NCBI RefSeq assembly: GCF_024679095.1
Contig: NC_066553.1
Span: forward strand, 6,306,567-6,370,566
Origin: Eriocheir sinensis
Lineage: Eukaryota; Arthropoda; Malacostraca; Decapoda; Varunidae
Direction: 5' to 3'
Length of the DNA: 64,000 bases
Each line of letters opens with the position of its first letter. Within the stretch, counting starts at the first letter, position 1. Positions 36,925 to 45,666 of this stretch are shown piece by piece. A program made the translations under genes and the position numbers. The notes under the pieces are model-generated. The model had not been told where the DNA came from. It saw nothing but the letters and a program-made list of their open reading frames with translations, and did not search any database.

Positions 36925-37236
36925 GGGTCTTTGCTTGAACCCATTATCTTATTGTATACATTAATGACTTAGATGCAGGACAGAAATCCTCCCTATTGAA
37001 ATTTTGCTGATGACATTCAAATAAGTGGAAAGGCCTTCACGACAGCCGATTGCGAGATCATCCAAAAGGACCTTGACCACATAACCCAATGGTCTGAAAA
37101 GTGGTATTTATGTTCTTTAACCTTAACATGTGTAACGTCATGCCACTTGGTCCAAAAAATAGTATCCATATATGCAACATGCACGGGGAGCCTCAGCTTG
37201 TCGTGAACGGATCCTGGGGTGACTATCAGTGATGTC
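36925..37236 (+). mobile_element. LINE reverse transcriptase palm fragment with frameshifts
   Basis: In three frames that follow one another: QGSLLEPI (motif B region, usually QGSVLGP), VYINDLDAGQKSSLLKF, then ADDIQISGKAFTTADCEIIQ and KDLDHITQWSEKWY. The second and third pieces join as the catalytic F/Y-ADD motif of reverse transcriptase, but a 1-bp frameshift lies exactly between F and ADD. A further shift precedes the PLGPKNS region. It is the only palm fragment in the window, of jockey/CR1 type by motif order. It is clearly dead. Confidence 0.85.
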
Positions 37237-37283
37237 ATTACTGTAGAAATTCTGGTGATACTGCTATCACTATGTTTGGTGGG

Positions 37284-37545
37284 GGCTTCATGGTGCAGTG
37301 GTTAGCACACTCGGCTCACAACCGAGAGAGCCCGGGTTCGATTCCCGGCCGGAGTGGAAAAAATTGGGCGGCTTTTCCGATACCCTACGCCCCTGCCCAC
37401 CCAGAAGTGAATGGGTACCAGGTATTAATCGGGGGTTGTGTCCCGTCTCCTGGGATCTGTTCCCTTCTCCTATAATTCCTTCCCCTCCTGTCTCTCTCTG
37501 GCATATGACCACAGATGTTGCGCCGACTAAACGAAACTTCAAAAT
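37284..37545 (+). mobile_element. tRNA-derived SINE (SINE-3) with intact promoter boxes
   Basis: 37284-37357 folds as a tRNA: D arm GTGC-AGTGGTTA-GCAC, anticodon arm CTCGG-CTCACAA-CCGAG (anticodon CAC, as in tRNA-Val), T arm CCGGG-TTCGATT-CCCGG. The A box (TGGTGCAGTGG) and B box (GGTTCGATTCC, 37335-37345) match the RNA polymerase III consensus. The acceptor stem (GGCTTCA against CCGGAGT) pairs badly, so it is not a tRNA gene. A body follows with GTGAATGGGTACCAGG, GGGGTTGTGTCCCGTCTCCT and ATGACCACAGATGTTGCGCC. It may still be transcribable. Confidence 0.82.
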
Positions 37546-37974
37546 AACCCGAGAACTAGAAACTGTCCACCGATCCATTTCTCTCACTCCTTTTCCTTTT
37601 TCTCTTCTACCTCTACCCCCACCACCACCACCTCCTCCTCCTCCTCCTCCATTTCTTCCTCCTCTCTTCACACCCATCCTTCAGCCCTGTGTACAAATTA
37701 TTAATAAGCTACACAAAAATGTATGTAACATTTTCTACATTCCGGGAGCCTACAGAGAAAGGGCGACATAAATCTTGCGTCAGGGGCGACCTTTGCTATT
37801 ATTCACGATTTTCTGTACTATTTACATGTATTACTGCATAGTATATTTGTTTTCAGTGTTTTCTCGTAATGCTCAACGATTTTTTGTTACCTACCGCTCC
37901 AACCCCACTTTACTCGCATTATTACGGATACACAGTTGCTATACGATTCAAGTATATTCGCTGTTGGATTATAG

Positions 37975-37975
<1 letters not shown>
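37546..37975. other. Stretch without a recognisable gene
   Basis: Contains a CCACCACCACCTCCTCCTCC patch at 37617-37652. The 129- and 157-codon ORFs here translate the SINE and this patch and are not genes. Confidence 0.55.
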
Positions 37976-38030
<55 letters not shown>

Positions 38031-38067
38031 ATATATATATATCTATATATATATATATATATATATT
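37976..38067. repeat. (TA)n microsatellite
   Basis: TA run of about 44 units with two ATCTATAT interruptions, immediately at the 3' end of the SINE-2 copy on the minus strand. Confidence 0.95.
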
Positions 38068-38232
38068 TTACATCCCCGCCTATGGCGCCGGTAGGCGCAT
38101 GGACAACATGTGGGTAGTCTTAGGCCACTTGGCGGTGACTGAAAAATCCCAGGTGGTAGCGTGGGGATTCGAAGCGACGTTGTCCATGGCGTGGTGAATG
38201 GCAGCCCAGCACGCTAACCACTCAGCCTGCTT
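38068..38232 (-). mobile_element. tRNA-derived SINE (SINE-2) with head, copy 2
   Basis: On the minus strand the head has GGCTGAGTGGTTAGCGTGCT (A box) and GCTTCGAATCCCCACGC (B box), followed by GATTTTTCAGTCACCGCCAA, GTGGCCTAAGACTACCCACA and TGTTGTCC. This is the only SINE-2 copy here that retains the tRNA-like head. Confidence 0.8.
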
Positions 38233-39235
38233 TAACCTCTTTCATAACTGCTGTGGTTCAGGTTGTTTGTGGTTTATATTGATTCAAAATATAAGTGTAT
38301 TCGATTTTTTCTTCCACTCGTCAGACCTCCGGCACTGATTGCTTCGTCATTATTTCCCAAAATATACTACAAATGGCGATTCTAAAAATAAATTGCCCCG
38401 CAAGTTTTTTTTTCAAGTCCTTATCATGAAAACATGAAAATAAACACGGGCAGATATTAGCAACATAGTTTTTAGACGTGGTGGCTGGGTGGTGGTGTGG
38501 TGCAGGTAGGGTGAGTGTGGTGGTGACGAGGTGCTGTCAGGTGATGGCGTGGCTGCGTTGGTGGCTGCTGTGCTTAAGGCGGGTGTGGTGATTCTGAAGG
38601 AAGACTTTGTTACGAGTGGCAGAGGAGGTGAAAGTGCAGTGGAAGTAGTCGTGGGGGAATGCTCACTGTGGCGGTGGCGCTTAACTGTAGTAGTGTGAGA
38701 ATGTTTATAATGCATGCAGTGGTGGTGGTGGTGGTGGTGGTTGTGTGTCTTCGTTCTGGTGGCGCCTGGTCGTTTTGATGATGATGTAATCGTCGTAATG
38801 GTATGCGAGTGTTTATGAAGCATTGCTAAAGGTGAGTGTATCATCGTTGTGGTGGTGGTTATGGTAGTGGTGATGGTAGTGGTGCTATTCGTGCTTGGTT
38901 CATCCTACCCCTACCGGAGCTCCAGTTGAAAATGTTTCGTTGAATTTCGAGTTACTTTAGTAAGTCTGTAGGTGGGTTTTTTCTGGCCACTTGCATGCTT
39001 CTAAGAAGGAAATGTCTATACACTTCTCCAACCAAAATTTACCTAGTCTGGAACTCCCACAGTTTTTTCTTTTGTATAACCATTATTTTGTGAATGTTTG
39101 AAATATTATTGTCCTGAAACTGATAAATTTACCGTTAAAACAAAAAGGATGGTCGTGCTCGTATATATGTACCCCCCTCATCACCTTTAAAGGTGAGCCA
39201 AGCGCTAATCACACGTCCTTGTACATGAGCCTTCA
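38233..39235. other. Stretch without a recognisable gene; GGT-rich part
   Basis: 38480-38890 is rich in GGTGGTGG, GTGGTGATGG and GATGATG words on +; the 143-codon minus ORF there is His/Thr-rich repeat translation. The remainder is ordinary sequence. Confidence 0.55.
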
Positions 39236-39920
39236 TTTCCTTTTTCCTTCCCTCTCCTTTCCTTTCCTTTCCTTTCCTTTCCTTTCCTCTCCTTTTCTTT
39301 TCTTTTCTTTTCTTTTCTTTTCTTTTCTTTTCTTTTCTTTTCCTTTCCTTTCCTTTCCTTTCCTTTCCTTTCCTTTCCTTTCCTTTCCTTTCCTTTCCTT
39401 TCCTTTCCTTTCCTTTCCTTTCCTTTCCTTTCCTTCGTTCCTTCCTTCCTTCCTTTTCCTTCCCTTCCCTTCCTTCCCTTCCTTTCCTTTCCTTCCTTCC
39501 TTCCTTCCTTCCTTCCTTCCTTCCTTCCTTCCTTCCTTCCTTCCCTTCTCTTCTCTTCTCCTCATGCTTCTCTTCTCTTCTCTTCTCTTCTCTTCTCTTC
39601 TCTTCTCTTCTCTTCTCTTCTCTTCTCTTCTCTTCTCTTCTCTTTCCTTTCCTTTCCTTTCCTTTCCTTTCCTTTCCTTTCCTTTCCTTTCCTTTCCTTT
39701 CCTTTCCTTTCCTTTCCTTTCCTTTCCTTTCCTTTCTTTTCTTTTCTTTTCCCTTCCTTTTCCCTTCCTTTCCTTTCCTTTTCCCTTCCCTTCCTTTCCT
39801 TTTCCCTTCCCTTCCTTTCCTTTTCCCTTCCCTTCCTTTCCTTTTCCCTTCCTTTCCTTTTCCCTTCCTTTCCTTTCCTTTTCCCTTCCTTTTCCCTTCC
39901 CTTCCCTTCCCTTCCCTTCT
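39236..39920. repeat. 0.7-kb polypyrimidine mosaic of 4- and 5-bp repeats
   Basis: Consecutive blocks: (CCTTT)n to about 39285, (TTTTC)n to 39340, (CCTTT)n to 39430, (CCTT)n to 39545, (TCTTC)n to 39640, (CCTTT)n to 39735, then TTTTCCCTTCC-type units to 39920. Nearly every base is C or T on +. ORFs up to 267 codons on both strands are artefacts. Confidence 0.97.
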
Positions 39921-40128
39921 CCCCCACGATGCTTTCACTCTCCGCTTATCTGTTTATGTCCCTGAAGCCAAATCGATAAGACGCCCCGGAGGAGGAGAGT
40001 GAGCAGTGAGGATGAGAGCGGCTGATAAGCGGCTTGAGGAAGGATGGAGGAGGGGGAGGAAAGTAAGAAATAAAAAAAAGTTGACTGATTTTGTGAACCT
40101 GTTCCGGTGAGAATGTACATGTTCGAAA

Positions 40129-40196
40129 AGTGTGTGTGTGTGTGTGTGTGTGTGTCTGTGTGTGTGTGTGTGTCTGTGTGTGTGTGTGTGTGTGTG
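40129..40196. repeat. (GT)n microsatellite with GTCT interruptions
   Basis: GT run broken twice by CT at about 18-base spacing. Confidence 0.95.
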
Positions 40197-40917
40197 AAAA
40201 TGAGAGGAAGAAACTGTTCAATGAAGAAGATAATAAAAAAATAGAAAGATAAAGAACGGTACGAACGAAGACAAGGAATGACACCAATAAAAAAGAACGT
40301 GATCTTACAGCTCAGCAAGACGAAACAAAATTTCAATATAGCGGAAAAAAAAGTTGTGAAATGTTGGAGTGATGTCGCGGAAAGAAATTCCCTCCGCGTC
40401 TCAGCTGCTAGAGCTTGAGGAAACCCTGGGGTATTACCGATGGAAGGAAGGAGGAGAGAAAGAAGGGTAGGAAGGATGGAAGGAAAGGGAGACTAAAAGA
40501 GAGCTGTACGGGGCAAGGCTTTAAACTCGGTACCTACATTTGAATACTGGATGAGATCGGTGGGAAGATCCAGGTCGACAGGTTGAACCGCGATAAAAAA
40601 AAAGAGAAGAGTGAAATATTCTTTCTAGGAAGGGGACGAAAAACATGGATGCAGGTGATAATAAATGTGGTTCTAGTAAACCTAAGAAATAGACGCAAGT
40701 AAGAATTGTAGAAAATAATAATGTACACATCTTGTAAATCGGTGTTCTTAACGTAATATAAATTTTAATCTAATTCACTAAACTTAATACTAGTTTTATT
40801 TATCTCACTTACTTTCCTTTGGATTTTTTAGATTTTTTTCAGACTATTCTAATACGAAATCTAACGTTTAACAAAGTATTTCAGTCAATATGTTCATATT
40901 TTTCTTCCATAGTTTTT
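40197..40917. other. Stretch without a recognisable gene
   Basis: A-rich on +. ORFs of 64-69 codons on the minus strand are unrecognised. Ends at the T run that marks the LINE-A tail. Confidence 0.5.
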
Positions 40918-42290
40918 TTTTTTAAGTAAAGGAAACTGCTCAAGGGGAAAAAAAAGGAAACAATAATGAGAAAAAGCCCGCTACTCACTCCTCCTACAAA
41001 AGAGTCAAAAGGAGTGGTCGAAGGATAGGTAAGTTTCGGGAGGAGAGGTGTCCTGATACCCTCCTCTTGAAAGAGTTCAAGTCGTAGGCAGGAGGAAATA
41101 CAAATGAAGGAAGATTGTTCCAGAGTTTACCGGTGTGAGGGATGAAAGAGTGAAAATGCTGGTTAAGTCGTGCGTAAGGGATTTGGACAGTAAAGGGATG
41201 AGCTTGAGTAGAAAGTCGTGTGCGGTGAGGTCGCGGGAGGAGGGGAAGCATGCAGTTAGCAAGTTCAGAAGAGCAGTCAGGGTGAAAAAATCGATAGAAG
41301 ATAGAAAGAGAGGCAACATCGCGGCGGAATTTAAGAGGTAGAAGACTATCAGTAAGAGGAGGAGAGCTGATGAGACGAAGAGCCTTAGACTCCACTCTGT
41401 CCAACAGAGCTGTGTGAGAGGAGCCCCCCCCCACACGTGAGATGCATTGGTTTAGTAATAGGGTGGTGGGGGAATGGAATAGACTCAGCAATCACATAGT
41501 TAGTGCAGGGACGATAGCTTGTTTTAAGAGTAGACTGGAAAGCTACATGAACGAGGACGACAGGTGGCAGTGAGGTGTGGGTGCAGTAAGGTGACGAGGT
41601 ACTGGATGCGTGCCTAGTACCGCCGGTATAACGAGGATCAAGCCTCTACCTGTAACCCCTGTAACTACACCTCACCCATCGTGAGTAGTGGGGGGGGATT
41701 CTGGAGCTGCCCTGTGTAGGCCACCCGGCCTCTTGCAGTTTCCCTATGTTCTTATGTTCATACTCCATACGAGGGTGGACAAGGCCCCTGTATATGGATA
41801 GCAACTGTGCGGGAGAGAAGAACTGGTGGAGACGATACGGAACTCCCAACCTCGAGGAAGCTGATTTAGTGAGAGAAGAGATGTGAAGTTTTCAGTTCTG
41901 ATTTTGAGTTAAGGATAGACCGAGGATGTTTAGTGTTGAAGAAGGTGACAGCTGAGTATTGTTGAAGAATAAAGGATAGGTATTTGGAAGATTATGTCGA
42001 GTTGATAGGAGGAGAAATTGGGTTTTTGAGGCATTGCAGGACACAAGGTTCCTTTTACTCCAATCGGAAATGATAGCAAAGTCTTAGGTTAAGCGTTCTG
42101 CAGCTTTCAGTCTGGAGTCTTGTAATCCCTATTGAGAGGGTCTTCTGTTGAAAGAAGTTGAATAATGCAGAGTGGAGTCGTCAGCGTATGAGTGGATGAC
42201 AGTTTGTTATGGAAAGAAGATCATTGATGAATAACAGGAAGAGAGTGGATGATAGGATAGAGCCCAGGGAGGGAGGCAAAGACACTTTCA
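40918..42290 (-). mobile_element. LINE-A: RT ORF remnant and 3' UTR, split by a nested insertion
   Basis: Minus strand order: near 42270-42180 GSILSSTLFLLFINDLL (RT palm approach), around 42060 CYHFRLE and CVLQCLKNP (shifted), 41990-41880 with SSKYLSF and LNSKSELKTSHL, then LYRLHQFFSPAQLLSIYRGL and VHPRMEY (ends 41762). After the nested insertion (41448-41761) it resumes as SHVWGG, a one-base slip in a run of nine C on +, then SSHTALLDRVESKALRLISS, NVASL-like DVASLSIFYRFF, LNQHFHSFIPHTGKLWNNLP and FPPAYDLNSFKRRVSGHLSS. The 3' UTR runs to a T run at 40918. Frameshifts and stops show it is dead. This is the longest LINE copy in the window (about 1.05 kb excluding the insert). Confidence 0.85.
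41448..41761 (+). mobile_element. LINE-C: 5'-truncated tail nested inside LINE-A
   Basis: On + an open frame beginning within the insertion reads FSNRVVGEWNRLSNHIVSAG, TIACFKSRLESYMNEDDRWQ and stop (TGA 41571-41573). This is a typical C-terminus of a non-LTR RT ORF. A 3' UTR of about 185 bp follows, ending CCTATGTTCTTATGTTC. The host LINE-A reads CCACACGTGAGATGCAT on the left and ACTCCATACGAGG on the right; joined they restore the MEYASHVWGG codons of LINE-A. Only CAT is shared at both junctions, so the target-site duplication is 3 bp at most. The frame is intact in the 43 codons kept, so this copy is younger than its host element. Confidence 0.85.
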
Positions 42291-43199
42291 ATATCTTTTG
42301 AAAAGGCATCCAGTGTAACGTATAGAAGTCACTCCTTTCCTACAAGCCTGAATGTCATCTCTGCTTGTGCCTTTGTCGTCATATAGCCTCTAATGCACAA
42401 TGGCAGGCTTTGCATGGCTGATCAGCACTTTGAACAGTGTCTAACCGGGAATGCGGCTGAAAGGTCGTGTTTCATATGCATTTGGAACACTGGATCTCTC
42501 TTAATTACATGCTGCATAAAATAACTACTTTTTCTTTACCTTGTAAGTAAACAATCATTCCATAAGTTTGATATAACATTTTAGAAAGGGTATGTTGATA
42601 CCAGTAAAATAAAAAAAAAATATATATATTCAAATCACCCCTTTAAGTTGTCGTTTTTTATCACCACTTGCAACTCTGTGCGTGTGTTTCATGTTGCATG
42701 TTCAGGCTGGGTAATAGAAATTTTATTAGGGCAAAAAGAACGACAGAGGATGAGTCTTTTTTTTGGAAATAGCTGCGGTGAAGACATTTAGCTGATAAAG
42801 CAAAGATGATAATGGTTCAATAATGTGATTCACCCTATCTGTATTTTACTCGTTCAGTAACGAATTATTTATCAACCTTTAAACACGAAAACGAAATATA
42901 ATAAATCTGACTTTACTTTAAAAAATACTGAGGCTGCGTAAAAAACAAAAACAAAAGGGTGTCATATTATAAACTTTTAGGGCCGCTGCTGAATGGGAGG
43001 TTAACGACGGTCCCATAGAGGGCAGGGGAGAGGAAATATAAAAGTACGGAATTTTAAATCTTACCCTTCCCAGCCTGACCACCCGAGGCTTGCAGGACCA
43101 GTGTGTAGTGACATGTCAGAATATATCGGACGTGTAGCATTAAGGTCGAACGTCCCTGATGATGTTAATGTTCTCTTCCGCGCGTATATATATGAAATT
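42291..43199. other. Stretch without a recognisable gene
   Basis: AT-rich sequence without ORFs of note. No element is recognised, although its first 60 bases could be more of the decayed LINE. Confidence 0.5.
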
Positions 43200-43285
43200 A
43201 CATTTTTTTTACGACAAAGGAGACAGCACAAGGGCACAAAAAAAGGAAACAATAATAATAAAAAAAAAAAAAACGCTACTCGCAT
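43200..43285 (-). mobile_element. LINE-A 3' end, very short copy
   Basis: T run, then AGGAGACAGCACAAGGGCAC, AAAAAAAGGAAACAATAATA and ACGCTACTCGC, matching the 3' UTR blocks at 2614 and 40918. An A run is inserted or expanded at 43258-43273. Only about 85 bases remain. Confidence 0.65.
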
Positions 43286-43576
43286 AACGTATTTCTCATA
43301 TGACATTTCCTTCTTGTCAACTTTTTTATATATGAGCAGCAAGTTGCGAGTATTTGCCTTTTTTATATTGCTCTTGATACGTCTCCTCTTGAGGTAATGA
43401 AATATCGAAGAAAAAAAAGTTCCGGAAAGTAGCGTAAAAGGGAACGGAACGAGTGACAGCCCGACTTGTTGCATTACCTCGGCTGCCTAGAGCGTCCCTC
43501 CCATCATAGGGATTTGATTGTTTTTCTCACATTTGCCAGTTTTTAGTGACCGTCCTTCATGCCGCATAAGGTGACG

Positions 43577-43757
<181 letters not shown>

Positions 43758-43988
43758 TAATAGGCCAACCGATATGATTAAATTTCCGTTTCGTCCTTTA
43801 CAGAAAAGTTCATTTCTCTCGGAAACCTTCCCTTTCGCTCTAATTAATTTCCAGCACGTGCTTCCTCTTTGGTCCCTTTCTTTTATTCTCTAGGTACGCA
43901 CGCCTTCAGTGGTATTCTCTCTCCTCCGTTGGGTATGAGATCAGAATCTTTGAAGGAGAAGTAAAAAAGGAAAAGTGAGGGAGACCGA

Positions 43989-43991
<3 letters not shown>

Positions 43992-44046
<55 letters not shown>
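43992..44046. repeat. (GT)n microsatellite
   Basis: About 27 uninterrupted GT units, followed by GATATAGAGAGAGAG. Confidence 0.97.
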
Positions 44047-44053
<7 letters not shown>

Positions 44054-44991
44054 GAGAGAGAGGGAGAGAATGTGAGGATGAGGTGGATGAGGGCCAGGAG
44101 TGAGGAGAGAGGAAAGGTAATATAAGGAATGCAAAAGAGAGAGGAGGGACTTGGAGTGGATGGAGAGAGAATAAGAACGAGAGTGTGAAGTAGAATATGG
44201 GAGTGACGTGAGAAAGGACAGAGGAATATTGGGAAGAGGAGAGCACAGAGAGAGGGAAGGGAGCAGAAGGGAAATAGGAACAGTCTCAAGGAAGGGTTTT
44301 GCGTCATCTCTTGCAACGCGACCCAGAAAGAAACCCCTCACACTTTGCCCGAGAAAACCGCGTCGACAGTAAGAGGAAAAGAATGTCATGAGTCTGGCTG
44401 GTAAGTCGGCAGGGATTTCAGTTAGTGTCATAAGGAAGATTTGGAAGTAAAGATGCTGGCGGCCAGGCTGTAGGCGATGGCGGTTGTGACGGTTACGACT
44501 ATGTTTGTGCCTGTGGCTATCACGTGGAAAATCCCTGCGGTAAAGTTGATGATGGCAACGATGGTAAGCGATTATTGTGACGGTTATTATGGCAAAGGTG
44601 ATAAGAGGGAATAGTTAGACGGTACTTTGGTTGTGGTTTAGGTGGCGGTGATGGTGAGTGTAGATGCAAGGGAAGGTTGTAGTGGTGGTGGTGGATGGTG
44701 GTATGTGTGGTTTCGATGGTTGGTATACTTGATGGGCGAGGATGGTCACTGGAACAAGAGGACTTCAAACACTGACTTCAGATCAATTCCGCTTAACGTA
44801 TACATTCTGAGCGCCTCTTCGTGGTGGTGATAATGGTGAAGGCGATTGGTGGTGATGGTAGAGGTGGTAATATTGGTGGTGGTGTTGGGAACGATGTTAG
44901 TGTGGTGAGGGTGGGTGGTGCTAGTGGTGGCCGGTACTGCTGCGATGGTGGTGACGACGCAGAAGGCAATCAGGATGGCCGTTGTTGATTG
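44047..44991. other. Stretch without a recognisable gene; GGT-rich part
   Basis: 44060-44290 is purine-rich. 44460-44960 is dominated by GGTGGTGATGGT-like words with no fixed unit. ORFs on the minus strand up to 182 codons are low-complexity. Confidence 0.55.
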
Positions 44992-44995
44992 TTAA

Positions 44996-45212
44996 CCCGG
45001 TAGCTGCGGGGATCATGTTTCTTAAAGGTCCCTCTAAGCGAGAATAATGAGAAAAAATCATCACTCATGCAAACCATTTCATAGTATATATCAACGCATT
45101 TGTGATCAGTTTATGCATCATCTATTTTGGGGGGTTTGTATCGTGGCAAAAATTTCACCCATCGCTGGTATACGGTTAAAAGCCACAAATTTGGCCCCTC
45201 GCTGCTGCCGGG
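44996..45212. mobile_element. piggyBac-like MITE (MITE-1), copy 2, with intact TTAA flanks
   Basis: 217 bp flanked by TTAA on both sides (44992-44995 and 45213-45216). Left end CCCGGTAGCTGCGGGGATCA; right end reverse-complemented CCCGGCAGCAGCGAGGGGCC, an inverted repeat over about 17 bp. Internal blocks match copy 1 at 1056-1369. It has about one 35-bp-type unit rather than four. No ORF. The TTAA target and CCC ends are established piggyBac features; the link to that superfamily is inference because no transposase is present. Confidence 0.8.
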
Positions 45213-45216
45213 TTAA

Positions 45217-45381
45217 GGGGCTTGAAGTAATGTTGCTGGAGGCGATTGAAGAGAATGTGGGTGCTGGAGATGGTGGTGGTGGTGTTACGGGTGATGAGAA
45301 AGGTGAAATTGTTGAAGTGGTGGTTGTGAAAGTTCTTTTGGGGAGGATGGTGGTGGTCATCGTGTGGGGGGGAGGGGAGGG
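45217..45381. other. GGT-rich spacer between two MITEs
   Basis: GGTGGTGGTG and GTGGTGG words; no fixed unit. ORFs across it are low-complexity. Confidence 0.55.
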
Positions 45382-45573
45382 TTATCGTACTCATCGCATT
45401 TCATTTTCGTAGCTGCTGACCGATAACTATAACAACAAAGAACGAAACACATCAATATTCAACAGTTTTAGCACTAACTTTGATTTTCTCAGGTTACTTG
45501 TGTAGGTACGAGAGTTTGAGGCATAAAAATGATAGATACGATATGTGGTTAATACGATAATTTGGCAACGCTG
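45382..45573. mobile_element. hAT-like MITE (MITE-2), copy 3, inverted, left end lost
   Basis: The right end ACGATAATTTGGCAACGCTG matches the terminal repeat of copy 2 (ACGATAAGTTGGCAACGCTG). Reading rightward the body follows the reverse complement of copy 2: TTATCGTACTCATCGCATTT, CACTAACTTTGATTTTCT and GGTACGAGAGTTT. At the left, the last 13 terminal bases are replaced by a GGGAGGGGAGGG run, so that end is truncated or mutated. Confidence 0.72.
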
Positions 45574-45666
45574 GGTGTAGGAGAGGCGGCATCAACAGTA
45601 CCCGGCGCATATAAAAAATACAACGGCAGCAAGAACAAAGTTTTCTCATGCATTGTACATGGCTGG

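Noticed and set aside
37284..37357. Functional tRNA-Val(CAC) gene
   Set aside because: D, anticodon and T arms fold, but the acceptor stem mispairs at several positions and a SINE body follows directly.
39135..39965. 267- and 248-codon ORFs on both strands
   Set aside because: Lys/Glu/Gly and Phe/Leu/Ser/Pro translations of 4- and 5-bp repeats.
43883..44431. 182-codon minus ORF
   Set aside because: It crosses the (GT)n run and purine-rich sequence; three overlapping frames are open, as in other low-complexity stretches here.
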